A DNA stretch of 64,000 nucleotides from Druceiella hillmani (Eukaryota; Arthropoda; Insecta; Lepidoptera; Hepialidae), in contig JAYKKI010000061.1 in the NCBI GenBank assembly GCA_039881145.1, forward strand, positions 11,940,001-12,004,000, given 5' to 3'. Below the pieces are notes generated by a model. The model saw only the letters and a program-made list of their open reading frames with translations. It was not told the DNA's origin and made no database searches. The translations under genes and the position numbers were made by a program. Shown here piece by piece: positions 20,266 through 32,887 of this stretch (position 1 is its first letter; every line of letters starts with the position of its first letter).

Positions 20266-23200
20266 AGATTGAAAAAAGGACATTATTTTTTTAGGTTTCC
20301 AAATAATATTGGAAGGAAACAAATTTGGATAAATGTTACTTGCAGAGAAAATTTTTTTCCCGTGAAATGTAGTGTCATATATTCAAGACATTTTATAGCT
20401 GACTGCTTCGAACAATTGGAAAATAGGCGACGTCTATTCAGTTTAGTAGTTCCTAGATTATATTTAACCATTTTACTAAGAAATTCTATTTAATGATAAT
20501 TTAGAAATTGATTGTAATTTGTGTTTAAAAATTTGAGAAATAGATATATTAAACTGAAATATACTCAGATTTAAAATGGTTAATTAATTAATACAGTTAA
20601 TGTAGCAGATTATAAAAATTATTAATTAGAAATTATAGTTTATCAAGTTTTTCAAGAAAGAAATTAATTTTTATCAGTATTTATTTTATTATAAATTATT
20701 TCATATTTTAAAATTAATTATCAATATTATATGGGACACATTTTATAAAAAAGTGGTAAAGAAATTATTTAATTTAAATTAAATTAAATATTGCTAATGG
20801 TATATAATTTGTGAAATTACAATATTTCACAAATTATAAGTTGTTATTAATGTTATGTATTTAATTTTAAATCTTGAATTTTATATTTGATAAAAAAAGT
20901 TGTAAGTTTAAAAATAGCTAAGAAACAGGAAAAGGTTAGTTTTTAGAAAGTTATTTTTACCACTTAGGCATGGAAACGGTATAATAAAATGAACTAATAT
21001 ATTATATTAATCCAGTATTGCTTAAAAAGTATTGCAAGATATCTGTCATTCACATATATTGTTCTTGTCACAAAAAGAGTTGACCTGAACGAGGTTCGAT
21101 TTCGAAACTAATATTGGCCCTTCCGTCTATTTGGGTAGATTTGTATAGAGACCGATGTTAATCCCTTGGGCTGTTAATAGTTTAATTGACAATTTAAAGA
21201 AATCATTTTGTTTTCAGAGTTCCCCTAAAAAAATTCAAACCAATGAAGATCAATACGAATGTTTTATACCAAAAAAACAAGAAATGAAATGCCACATAGA
21301 ACATCTTAAATTTATTTTGTCACGAGAGAAGAAGGGAGTAAAGAGACTTCAAGATAAAACAAGGATATTGAAAAAAAGGTTGCAAATTTGGAAGAAATTG
21401 TAGGTGTATTTACGAAGAAATTTTTAATCAATAAGGAGAATAAAGATATTGTGGAAAGCATCGGTGTTGAAAATCAAGACCTGGGTAAAGAAAGCACCAT
21501 AAGTTCTTAACGCGTCACATACCAAAAATAAAATACTCCTCAGAACTTCAGGTGTTTGCATTAACATTGCATTCTTACTCACCAAAAGCATATGATTTTG
21601 TACGGAAAGCATTTAATACTTGTTCACCTTATTCTAGCACACTTCGAAAATGGTATCAGTCTATAGATGGACAGGCTGGATGCACCAAAAAAATCCCTTG
21701 ACTCTCTTAAACTATTGGCTAGATAACGACAAAATGATCATGTATATGACACGATAATATTTGACGAAATGGCTATTAAAAGCGGTATTGAATATTACTC
21801 TCAAGGTAAAAAATTTGGCTTTTAACTCGGATGGTCAAAATAAAGCTAAAGAGGCTTTAGTTTATCTTTTGGTACCGTTCAATGCATCATGTAAAATTCG
21901 TTTTGGATGTTTCTTAATAGACAGCATCAACAGTGATCAAAAAGCAGCCCTCCTAACTCAGGCCATACATCTAGTAAAAGAAATCGGTATTCGGGTGACT
22001 TCTGTAATATTTGATGGATGTCCTGTAAATTTAACAATGGCAAAAATCTATGCAATGATTCAAAAATAGCCATCTTTTTAGGTCCATCACACAACTTGTA
22101 AGAAATACGCTTCAGAATACGAGACATCTTGCCAATTACATGAATTACAGAGAAAAGAACATTTCATATGGCAAACCGTCTGAAAGCAGGACATATATTT
22201 TTAAAGAGTCAAATCATGAAAGTCAGTTTAACGACACAGATATTCATTAAAAGTATTTCAGATGATCTCAAATTTTGTAAAGAGCACCTCAAATTACCTC
22301 AGTTTAAAAATGTTATTCCCGCAGCAAAATTTTTATAATATTGAATGATCTTTTTGATATATTAGATTCGCATGTTCATTGGTATGACTTCAAACATGTA
22401 GTTAATAAAGAGAATGCTGCATCCATAATTAATAAATTACACAAAGCGAAGACTGAAATAATGAAATTGTCTATGACAATAACTAAAGCTAATAAAACTA
22501 AAACAGAAACAGAAATTACTTATTGATTCAGAGCGACATACGGAATTTATAGGGTTTTGTGTTTGTATAGACAGTGTCAAATATATGATCCAGGAGCTGA
22601 TTTTTAACTCAGGAAACAAACTTAAGTATTGACCGATGCACAAAATAAGTCAAGACCATCTTGAGCACTTATTTGGCAGTGTGAGATGTCATGGTAAGTA
22701 CAACAACAAACCGCCTGTGAGACAATTTGAAAGTAAATATAAAAAATTACTTACCTATGCCCAAATAAAAAACACGGGCAGTGGTATTTGTGCAGCTCTA
22801 AATCAAATTACGGTGTTACAATGCATATCCGCATTGGATCGTTTTAATATAAACACTAAAGCCAAAGATGAGAGCGATCTAATTCTAGATGACAATAAGA
22901 ACGAAAAACAAATAGTTCAAGACGTCATATTCACAGAATTTAGTGAGAGAGTAATCGAGCACACGACGCGTTATGTTGTCCACTCATTGACAAAAAAATT
23001 AAAATGTCAAATATGCATTGGAGCACTGATAGGCAATGTCAATGAAGAAAGCTTAGCAAAGCATAAAGATATCCGGGACAAATTATTTGTACCTTCCACT
23101 GTTACGGAAATATGTGTTGTTTTGAAATTTACAACAAATGGACTGTGTTTCATTGTGGTGGCAAAGTAATGAAATCAAAATATAATTAAGATTATTTTGT

Positions 23201-23405
23201 AATGGCTATTCTGAAATCTTTTGTTGGTTACAATATTTTTCCAGAAATAAATTTTCACCAGTTTGACATAGATTTCACAAATCATTTAGTCGATTTAACA
23301 TCATGTGTTGTTAAAAAATATGTAGATGCTCGAATGACATTTATTATAATAAATAATCAAAATCCAAAGGAAATAAGAACATTGGTATTTTTGTACTTAT
23401 ATTAA
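20266..23405 (+). pseudogene. P-element/THAP9-like transposase relic
   Basis: A long, badly broken + strand transposase. At 20269-20470 there is a THAP domain: FRFPNN, KQIWINVTCRENFFPVK, VIYSRHF and RRRLFSLVVP. The Cys expected before SRHF is Tyr. A Lys-rich coiled-coil follows at 21200-21403. The catalytic core begins near 21755 with IIFDEMAIKSGIEYY, then DGQNKAKEALVYLLVPFN, FGCFLIDSINSDQKAALL and VTSVIFDGCPVN. At 22350-22480 HWYDFKHVVNKENA follows. The C-terminal block at 22636-22800 (SQDHLEHLFGSVRCHGKYNN) is diagnostic for P/THAP9 transposases. Many stops and frameshifts. Its 3' part stops 27 bases before the hAT at 23432. No terminal repeats were found. Confidence 0.85.
20803..20838. repeat. 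15-bp inverted repeat inside the P/THAP relic
   Basis: TATAATTTGTGAAAT at 20803-20817 is the exact reverse complement of 20824-20838, with a 6-base loop. Confidence 0.8.
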
Positions 23406-23431
23406 TTGATTAAAGTTATCTTAATTTAGAA

Positions 23432-26014
23432 CTTGGGTGCTCAACCCCAGGCCTGCGGGCCACAATGTAGCCCGCGAAAGAATTTTAAATGACCCGTGCA
23501 AGTAAGTTTTGAAATACGCACCAAATTGAAAAATTCCGCCAAATTGCCTGCCACGAAGGAACTTAGTACCTACAGTGTCCTACATTGTCCGCAAGCTCAT
23601 CAACCCCGCCTGCGCAATACAGTCTCATTATGTTTCGAGAAACAATTGAGTGCGCACGTGATATATTATTTATAGTTTAACAGTTAAACTTTAACTGACT
23701 GTTAAAAGTGAAGTTTTTTAATTTGTATTTTTGTTAATGAGTAACTTGCACATATATTTTGTTATTTTCGTAATTACATTGGCTGTCAAAGGTATGTTAT
23801 TCAATGTATTTATATTTTCATATTATTTAGGTACCTACTTATTTTGAAAGGAAAATATAAACAAAATGTGGTTTGTTTCAGTATGGCTCACAGCAAACCG
23901 AGTACTTCGAAATCAACAGAGACCTATCGTATTTTTCATGATGAATGGGAAAATAAATATTGTTTTATTGAAAGCAAGGCGCGTAAACCTACATGTTTAC
24001 TTTGCTTCGCTACAGTAGTTATTGCAAAAAAATATAATTTAGAAAGGCATTATAAGCAAAATCATAATAATTTTGAAAAAGAGTACCCTGTTGGTAGTGC
24101 CATCAGAGAAGATTTTTTAAAGAAAAAGAAACGGGAACTATTTAACCAACAGAATATTTTCGTGAAAAGGCACGACGAGCTTGAATCCATGGTCAAAACA
24201 TCTTACGAGATTTCTTTGCTCTTAGCCAAAAAAAAGAAATCGTTTTCCGATGGAGAGATTGTTAAAGAGGCTTTGACGATCTTTGCACAAAATTGTGATG
24301 ATAAACACGTCAAAGCTAAAGCGGACAGTATTTCACTCTCACGGCACACTGTCACGAGACGGGTAGAGCAAATGGCAGTTGACATCAATGAGCAGATTCA
24401 AGAAATCGTAGCTAAGTGCAAATACTTCTCATTGGCGTTAGATGAAACTTGCGATTTAACGAGTAGATCTCAGTTGGCTATTTTTGTGCAGTGTGTTGAC
24501 GAAAATTGGAATGTGTTGTAAGATTTACTAGAAGTCTGTGAGCTGGAAAGTACAACCCAAGGAAAAGACATATTTTTGAAAATTAAAGAATGTATTGACA
24601 AAATGGCATTATCATGGGACAAATGGATATCTATTTGCACTGATGGTGCACCGGCAATGATTGGAAAAAACAATGGTTGAGTGACTTTGTTACAGAATTT
24701 CTTAGGTCGAAATTTATTTTCGTATCATTGCATTATTCACCAGGAAGCATTGTGTGCAAAGAATATGGAGTTGGATGATATTATGAATCCAGTAGTACGT
24801 TGCATAAATTACATACGTGCAAAAGCTCTTAACAGACGTCAATTCAGACTATTATTTGAAGAAGAAATCAGCGAATATGGAGAGTTACAACTGTACTGTG
24901 CTGTGCGATGGCTTTCAAGGGGCAGCATGTTGAAACATTTCTTCAACTTGATAGAACTGGTGTTGCAATTTTTAGAGCAGAAAGGGGCTTTATCATTGGA
25001 AATTGATTTACTGAAGACTACATCCTGGTTGAGTGACCTTGCATTTCTTGTTGACGTTACGAATTACTTCAATATTTTGAATCTCAAATTACAAGGCAAA
25101 GATTGTTCACTTCCGACTATGTTTAATTTGATAAACGGATTCAAAGCAAAATTAAATCTCTTTTCGATTCATTTGGCTACAGAAAATATTGACCTTTTCC
25201 CCACACTAAAACATTTGAAAGAAGAACTGAATATTACTTCTGTTAATTATTCTAAATACCAATCTAAAATTCGATGCTTATCACAGTCGTTTGAGAAGAG
25301 ATTTCAAGACTTTGAAAGCAAAAAACAAAATATACAAATTTTTATAGATCCCTTCATAATAAGTTTGGCAGAAATAGTTGGTTATCCTGCCAATATTCAG
25401 TTGGAACTCGTTGAACTGCAAAATCATGATACGTTAAAAAACCTTTTTGCCAACAAATTGTCTTCGAAAGCACAAAATTCTTCAGAAGATTTTGCAGATT
25501 TCTGGAAATTGGTACCAAAAGTAGAATTTCCAGCAATAACTGACGTGGCGTTACAGTTTTTAAGTAGTTTTGGATCAACATATGTGTGTGAAAAGGTTTG
25601 TTCAGACCTTAATTATGTAAAAAATAAATACCGCACAACCTTAACAGAACGACATATTTGGGACTTGTTGTTACTATCAACATCGGATTTGTCGCCTAAC
25701 ATAAGTAAATTATTAAAAGACAAACAATGGCAGAAATCACATTAATTATAACAACGACTTACCCTAGATTTAGATTTGAGAAGATATATACTTAAGTTCA
25801 ATTTTCTCTCTTTACTTAGCTGCTAAATTTTAGCATAAGATACTTTCTGTTTGTTCATAATATTACCTAATAAACAATAATTTTATTTCATTTCTTAATA
25901 TTGGGTTTTTATTGCGCATATCCTGAGAGTAACTGAAATAGGAATTGTCAGTGGCCCGTCATGAAGTCTGAATCCACCGTTTGGCCCGATTGTTAAAAAG
26001 GTTGAGCAGCCTTG
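23432..26014 (+). mobile_element. hAT transposon, nearly complete, with 8-bp target duplication
   Basis: The element runs 2583 bp. Its left end CTTGGGTGCTCAACC pairs with the right end, which reads inward as CAAGGCTGCTCAACC. ATTTAGAA flanks both sides (23424-23431 and 26015-26022), the 8-bp duplication made by hAT transposases. One transposase frame (23883-25745) fills most of it. The ends carry GC-richer DNA than the surroundings. The intact target duplication and only two stops in the gene mark this as the youngest element in the window. Confidence 0.9.
23883..25745 (+). pseudogene. hAT transposase (ZBED type) with two in-frame stops
   Basis: A single frame of 621 codons, interrupted only by TAA at codon 213 and TGA at codon 266; there is no frameshift. 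The start is the ATG at 23883, since the frame upstream has no other ATG nearby. A BED-like zinc finger has Cys38, Cys41, His56 and His61. The catalytic core has LALDETCDLTSRSQLAIFV (Asp187) and CTDGAPAMIGK (Asp254). YHCIIHQEALCAK and AVRWLSRGSMLKHF are typical of the SCAND3/ZBED5/GTF2IRD2-like hAT branch. The end (LTERHIWDLLLLSTSDLSP) belongs to the hATC dimerisation region. No recent readthrough signal is evident, so the protein as it stands is truncated after the first catalytic Asp. Confidence 0.9.
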
Positions 26015-26022
26015 ATTTAGAA

Positions 26023-26779
26023 CATCATTTTATTTCATATTTAATTCCTTGAAATAAAAATGTTGAATAATAAAATTAATATCTTTTATCGATATCAATA
26101 ATATTATTACACATATTTTTGAACTCCCTATAAAAAAAGTAAATGACATGAAGTTGACTAATAAGTGTAGCCTATGCTGCGGTGCGCCCGCACCATTATA
26201 CAGTGAGTTGTGATTCTAAGAGAAATACATTTGTGTGCTTTTCACTGGGTAAGTACTCCGTGGAGTCTGATTTATAAATGTGGCTTTTTTTAACTGTTAT
26301 AGAATATGAATCAAAATGAAGTGTTTTGTTTTAAGATACCACGCATGCTTCTCTAAATTACAGTTGGTTTGTTACTAATTTCATACCAATGAAGCCGCTG
26401 GTAATGACTGTTATTAAATAATATTATTTTTTTTGTTAAAATTTATCCATTACAATATATAAGTTAAGTTCTTAATATTAATAGACCGGTAATCGTTGAT
26501 TCATTAAAATGTAATCTAACTAAAGTCTGGCTTGATTTTTTGGAATAAAAAGAGATCTGTAATCTTCATTGGAGCAATAACCCAATTTAATAAATGGTTA
26601 AATAAAAAAAATTGTGAATAATGTAACCTTGTTGTCTAAATATAATTTCCAAAGATGTTATTTGTTTACTAGATTTCATCCTACAACTATGAACCGCAAG
26701 CAAGATATAAAAAATTAATGAGTTACATGCATTATTAAAATAAAGAAGAACCAGGAATGTAATCTGAGTATTATTCATA
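26023..26779. other. No recognisable gene
   Basis: AT-rich DNA just past the hAT. A local GC-rich patch near 26180 (GGTGCGCCCGCACC, a small palindrome) may be the far end of the P/THAP element that the hAT entered, but I could not match it to a left end. Confidence 0.4.
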
Positions 26780-27003
26780 GCTAAGCATAGTCATTTTAAC
26801 TACTGCACTTGATGTACTATGGTCAGTAGGAAATCCTGAACGAAGAGGGTCACTTGGATTCCATTTGCCCTGATAGCAGGTATCAAGAATTAAAATGTCT
26901 TGATTGAACCTTTCTTCGTGTTTATCACTGATGGCTCCAAAATTTGCAGGAAGAAAGTCCAAGTGTGATTGAAAGAAATGTATTATTAAAGACTTTATAT
27001 TTG
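26780..27003 (-). pseudogene. Fragment of a recurrent TE-associated insect ORF
   Basis: The minus strand reads IHFFQSHLDFLPANFGAIS, then DKHEERFNQDI and TCYQGKWNPS. This is the phrase pattern (SHLDFFPENLGAVSDEQGE, RFHQDI, YQGRWN) that I recall from many uncharacterised, multi-copy insect proteins. The frame is unbroken from about 27003 to 26771, but only this middle block is present and the usual DYCW segment that follows is missing. The family is probably transposon-borne; its enzymatic role is not known to me. Confidence 0.6.
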
Positions 27004-28931
27004 ATATCCTTTTATGAACTTAAAAGGTTTTGGAATAAATAAATGTAAATATTAGGTTAGTGATTTCCTAAAAAAATTTCAGATAATATTTTTTAAACAT
27101 TGCTAAAATGACTTCGCAAGTGGCTTGTGTCACATTAACTGATGACAGTTACCTTATTTGAGGATGTACAAATATCCCTCTTTAATCCGGGCGTCATTTA
27201 TTCTGGGAAAATTATTTTTTAAATATGAAAATTGAGAATCATTTCGATCCGTTGCTACCAAGGAAGTGTTCTGAATATTGTTCTGTCTAAGAGAAAGATA
27301 TTTTTACGTCCAGTTTTTTAACCTATTATTTCTGCCTTTACTATCCATCTTGCAAAGAAAACTCAGTAGTATTATAGTTTATCTCAATGTAATCCTAATA
27401 AATTTTTTAACCATGTGTTTGAAATTTCCATCATACTTAATATTTTCTAACAGCAGCTTCATATTGTAGCAATATCCTTTTATTTTAACAGTATGAGTTA
27501 CTGGCACAGAAGGGAAGTAATTTCAATTATGTAAAAGCAAAACCTTTAGATTTATTTTCAAAGAGTTAATTAATAAACTCCATTTTTCCAAATCTTATTT
27601 AAACCCTAATATGTTAATCACAATATAAAAATGATTATGAAATACAAAATCACCCTCTTTATCTCACATCTAAAAATTCCAACCCTTCAACATCCTTGAT
27701 GGTGACTGCTTTTTGAGTGATTTAAATCGCATAACAGGTCGTTTAGATTTCCTTGCATTAGCAAACGTGGTTCACTTGATGAGGTTCTTATTTGAAATAT
27801 AAACCGTGACATTTTCAACATCTGTCGATACACCACTGTTATCAACAGATGTTAAGGCTGTGGTGATTTTGGCGTAGACAATTATTCATTCTGAGAAATA
27901 AGTAGTCCTACAGAGACTAAATCCAATGATTAAGCAAGTCTTTGAGTTCTGACAAAATTATAAAAATCCTGAAAGTTATATATTTCATTCACTTTACTTA
28001 TACAGTTAGAAAATAAATACATATTATGAAGCAGATATGAGATTTCTGTAATAATTTTTTTAACTTCGCTGTAAAATTTCTTTTCAAAGTTTCAAAAGTT
28101 AAGCTTTCGCCGACATAACAAAAATGAATAAGCATAATGCATACTCGAACCATTTATAAAGTCACAAAACCACAAAAATAATAAAATAATACAATCCATT
28201 AACTTTTCAAATACATCTAATGAAATAACCAATGTACTGATACAAGAAAAGTGGCTGTATGTAATTATACCATTTGTGAAATTAAAATGTAAGCTAGGGC
28301 TGATCGAAGCAAAACTAATTTACTTTTATAATGAGGATACATGTACATACTAGAATAAGACGTTCTACAAATCCAAACCTATTTTAACCCCATTCCAACC
28401 CATCAACTAATATTCTTTCGTAGCCATTTTTCAGTGGTTTTCATTCCGTACAAAAGAGAAATCTTGTTGGAAAATTTCTTGTGGCGGTTAAAAATATTCA
28501 AAAGTTTTAAAAAATGATTTTTTTTATTATTTAAATTTTTAACGAGATCATCAAACAAAAATTATTAAAAATATCCACGCAGTACCAAAGTTATAGCAAC
28601 AAAAAATAGAAAATAGAACAAGAAATATATGATATAGAAGAAGTAAATCTTTATGAAGTAGGAAAAAAATCCTTGACCCTTAAATATTACATGAAAATAC
28701 GAAATTTGAGAACTGATTTAAAACTTGTTTATTGAAATATATACAGTTATGAATATGTACTACATATCGTTGTTGTTTGCATAATTATTAATTATTCACA
28801 TTGTGACAAAAATAGTCTGCATATACACAATATAATACATGTCTTGGTTTTTATATTCTTTTGTTCTCTGTGTTTTTTACATAGGTTAATTATCCGAGGA
28901 ATGCTGTCTGTCTCTTAATGGCATAGTTAAC
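27004..28931. other. No recognisable gene
   Basis: AT-rich DNA. 27660-27900 looks less biased in composition and may be an eroded coding relic on the minus strand, but I recognise no motif. Confidence 0.4.
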
Positions 28932-29300
28932 ATTATTCTACATCTTACAATTTTAAATAGGCACCATATTTTTAACACTTTAAAATGCAAAATATTTTTG
29001 TTGTGAAAAATTAATATTACTAAATAGTTGAATAGAAATAGTAAGAACATTTAAATGTTCATAATGCCTAAATGTATAAGAGGCCTTGTGTGAGTTTTAT
29101 TTCTCGTCCTTGTTTTTATTGTCAAATACAAATAAAACTCACATGAGGCCTCTTATACATTTAGGCGTTATGAATATTTAAGTGTTCTTAGTATTTCTAT
29201 TCAACTATTTACTAATATTAATTTTTCACAACATAAATATTTTGCATTTTAAGGTGTTAAAAATATGGTGCCTATTTAAAATTGTAAGATGTAGAATAAT
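28932..29300. mobile_element. Foldback element, two 171-bp inverted arms
   Basis: 28932-29102 and 29130-29300 are inverted copies of equal length, differing at scattered bases (roughly one in ten or fewer) and without obvious length changes, around a 27-base centre. ATAGTT occurs a few bases outside both ends (28924 and 29303) and could be a target duplication, though it is not flush with the arms. The + open frame at 29182-29433 lies partly in one arm and has no coding evidence. Confidence 0.8.
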
Positions 29301-30448
29301 CAGTATAGTTTTCCTACAACCTTTGTGTGTGTGTGTTTCTAAAACTTTGCTTTTGCATAATATTAGTTCAGTAGTCATGGAAATTTGGCAGGATGGATGT
29401 ATTTATTTTGCATGTTTTTCAGTATATCTCTGAAGAAATAATACTTAAAAGTATGGAAAAATTATTATTATTTTTGAGATCCCTATAACTAGCGTCATAT
29501 GGAATTTTAATTTGTTTTCCAGTACTTAACTTTTTCCCCCTAAAATATCCACATCAATATTTTTGTGAGTTGGCTACTGAAATATATGTTGGTTAATATG
29601 CTTTATTATTGTTTTAATTTTAAATTTCTATGTCAAGGGTATCAGAAAAACCACTACTATATACTAGGCAGACAGAAATGCAAGTCATTTTATGTTGGTT
29701 TCTTTTGTTCCTTTTGTGGACGGAACCCTAAAAATACTAAATTGTAAAGATTGAGTTTTGAAACACAAATGTAATGTATCAGTGTGATATAATTCAAATG
29801 ACTATAGATTTAATATGTTGCGTTATTCAAAATTTACAAGTTTCTGAAATAGATAATTATTTTTATTTCATAACAGTCATCTTTATGAAATTGTTGTATA
29901 TTAAGATACTGGCTATACTGTAGCTTTATGTAAAATAGTTAAAGATGGATATTTACCATTAAGAATGGGTGTTATGTTGAAGAAGTAAATAGAGATTATT
30001 TCTATTATACTCATATATTTTTGAAAAGTTTTAAAATAAATTATTGTTTAAATTAGTTAATATTGGATATAAACTACATTTTGACATTTAAATTGTTACT
30101 TGTTATTTCATAAAGTGTCATAATCTTTTTTATCAAAAATTGGTTGGCTGACTAAGTTTATTGCTGTTTGGTGAAGTGAACGGCTGAATTTAATTAATGT
30201 AGATGTTATGTGAAATAGTGATAGAGCCTTAAATTAAAATCAAATTCATTTATATATCTATGTTTAAAGTAGCATTTATAATAAAGAAGTATTTATGGTA
30301 GAATATGTATATGTTTGTGTAAAGTATTGGTATCTATCTACCAATATATATTTTTGGAGGATAATCTGGATATATACCACATTACATACTATATGGATAT
30401 TTGGCAAGTCACATCTTTTTTCAAATACAAAGTTAATTTTTGCATGTA
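29301..30448. other. No recognisable gene
   Basis: AT-rich DNA. The small open frame at 29565-29747 is low-complexity and unassigned. Confidence 0.5.
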
Positions 30449-30615
30449 AAATTATTAATGAAATAATGAATTACAATGAAATACCAAAATCTTGTTATCT
30501 ACATTGTTATAAAGACCTAAATCTTCTGTGTAGCGTTGTAAACACTCAATTTTCCATGCTATCTCTTGATGGAATTTCCCTAGAATTAAATTACGCCAAA
30601 CTGGTAATGGACCTT
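30449..30615 (+). pseudogene. Exon X fragment, copy 2 (opposite strand)
   Basis: The + strand reads KIINEIMNYNEIPKSCYLHC, then YKDLNLLC and ISLELNYAKLVMDL, then a stop. It aligns over about 48 codons without gaps to the minus-strand peptide at 2432-2600 (Lys-Ile at one end, Glu-Leu-Asn at the other). The match stops at the coding part and does not run into the 3' flank, which argues for a protein-level relation. Open in frame from 30295, but the first 50 codons look like random AT-rich translation. Confidence 0.4.
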
Positions 30616-31340
30616 TAAATAGAGCTTCTTAAACTAGATTTTTTTTTAAATATGTATTTTCATTGTTAATTAGTTTAATCGTGTATTAAAAATACATATT
30701 CTCATTATAAATCACTTTAATTACAAATTGTTCTTTAGGTACATTGTTTAAAAGTAACTATACCTCAAGGTATTTCCTTGAAAGCCAGATTTACTTTTCC
30801 GTAATTACGACACCCACCTTGAAAAATAACATTTTAAATGGTTCTGAGTAGCTGAGCTAGTGACATCTGGGCCAAAGGAAACATTACTCTCATGTCCTTG
30901 CATTCTTCAATTATTTATATTTAATGACAAAATACTATATCTACGATACGAATAAGTTCAATTCATTTTAGTCAATTTACGGTCACTTTAGGAAATAATA
31001 CGGTCACTTTAGGAAATAACATGTATCATGTGTGCATAAAGTTAACTATTATAGGCACCTGTTTAATTGATATCATTTTTTGTGGTTTATTCGTTACTCT
31101 CTTGTCAGCTCTTTCAAATCTCTTACTCCATGGTATCTGTGGTAATTATTTTCTTTGCATATCTATTAAATTCGCTTCATTTCTACTGCTTTTCAGTCAG
31201 ACTGTGGTTGCATTTGACCTCCAAGAATTGAAAGATTTGTATTAATCTGCTTGTTCATTAGCAATTTTGAAGGGCTAAAACCATTCTTGAGTGGTATTGC
31301 TTTGTAAACGATTTTCTTTGCCAAACACTAATTAAAAATT
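30616..31340. other. No recognisable gene
   Basis: AT-rich. ACGGTCACTTTAGGAAATAA occurs twice in tandem near 30978-31019. Nothing else seen. Confidence 0.5.
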
Positions 31341-31763
31341 TTTCTTTGCCAACCACTAATTCAAGTCATAGGAAAAGAGTCTTTGATTTATTTCATTTTT
31401 TGATTTAAGTATTTATTTCTTAGAGTAAATACTTTTTATTTATTTTAATCAAAGCTGACCAATTAGAATTGCTCGGGTTGCTCCTACCATTCGATTTCTC
31501 GACTGTACCCAAAATCGAAATTTTAGAATATTTATTCCGGTTTTCGGCAAGCACGTTCTTGCATAATGTTCAATTCACAAACAACTTAAACAGTGGTATT
31601 AGAGATACCACTCTAATGATATCTCTTGCAAAATTTCTTTTTACTTCGTTATCTTTTGCTGGATTTGACACAATAAACTTTTTGGAAACGTCTGTTTAAA
31701 TATATCTGTAGAAATTTACAATCCAGATAATTTATTTTATCATCGCGATTATTCTTATACAAG
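31341..31763. repeat. Diverged direct repeat, copy A (zinc-knuckle remnant)
   Basis: About 423 bp, repeated at 32350-32793. On the minus strand 31551-31592 reads Cys-x2-Cys-x4-His-x4-Cys, but with a TGA at the sixth codon and Glu where Gly is usual before His. It is the more damaged of the two copies. Probably part of a gag or LINE ORF1 relic. Confidence 0.6.
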
Positions 31764-32349
31764 TTTAATATAAAAGTCAATTTCCTAATTCTCATTTTGT
31801 CGGTTTTCACAGTGGATTCTCTGTTTGGTTACTTCTTGAAAATTTTGGTCTATTCACAATAAGTGAAAAACTATATTTTTTTATTCAGGTGTTGCTTTGA
31901 ATTTTGTTGTCTTTATGGAAAATTCAGGTCATTTACCTGATGGTAAAAATTCTGGAATTTTATTTTAAGAAATGATAAGCTAACAGCGTTTGGTTATTTC
32001 TTTAGAAGTCAATCTATTGATTTAACCACTTATGAATATCTTGAGTAATATTTTGCCAACAAGAGATACCATGAATTATATTTTAAAAAATCAAGATTGA
32101 TGTTCCAATGAACATTCGGGAAATTGAATCGGAAATAAGGGCTTGATTCTTGTGTACAAGCCGCACAGTTATTTTACTTTCATTTCAATTCGTTGCTTGG
32201 TCAAAGAACAGAATATCTTATTCTGCATTTAGTAATATCTAAGTGAACTTCATGGATGCTATTTAGAATATTCATCTTGGTGTGATTTTAAGATACTAAT
32301 CTACATCCTCTCATTAAAAGTTTTTGTTTCGGGACAGAAAATCAACATC

Positions 32350-32793
32350 TTTCTTTGCCAACTACTAATTCAAGTCAAAGGAAAAGAGTCTTTGACGTAA
32401 GTATTTATTTCTTAGACTAAATACCTTTTATTTATTTTAATCAAAGCTGACCAATCGGAATTGCTCGGGTTGTAGGAGCATTGGATTTCTCAAATGTATC
32501 CAAAAATTAAATTTTAGAATATTTGTTCCGGTTTTCGACAAGCACGCTCTTGCATGATGTCCAATTCTCAAACAACTTAAACAGTGGTATCTCTAGCTGG
32601 ATATATTTTTTGCATTTTTTGATTTCCACACAATTTACACTGTAGAATCCAAAAATTTTGCAATATTTTTTTTACTTCGTTATCTTACACTGGATTTGAA
32701 GTAGTAAACTTTTCTAGAAACATCTGTTTAAATATATCTGTAGAAATTTCCAATCCAGATAATTTATTTTGTCATCGTAATTATTCTTATACA
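32350..32793. repeat. Diverged direct repeat, copy B (zinc knuckle)
   Basis: Second copy, about 1 kb from the first, in the same direction. On the minus strand 32542-32583 encodes CLSCLRIGHHARAC, a textbook Cys-x2-Cys-x4-His-x4-Cys knuckle with Gly before His, as in gag nucleocapsids and LINE ORF1 proteins. No longer reading frame around it is open. Whether the pair are two insertions or a local duplication is unclear. Confidence 0.6.
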
Positions 32794-32887
32794 AAAATAA
32801 AGTGTCATATATTCTTTTCCAAAGTTTTTGTCTGAGCAAAAAATCCAATGGTTGCTGTTTAACTTAAATTTTTATTACTGTAATCAC

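Noticed and set aside
21081..21110. GAGGTTCGATTTC, similar to a tRNA B box
   Set aside because: No A box at the right distance and no cloverleaf; could be an old SINE piece, not a tRNA gene.
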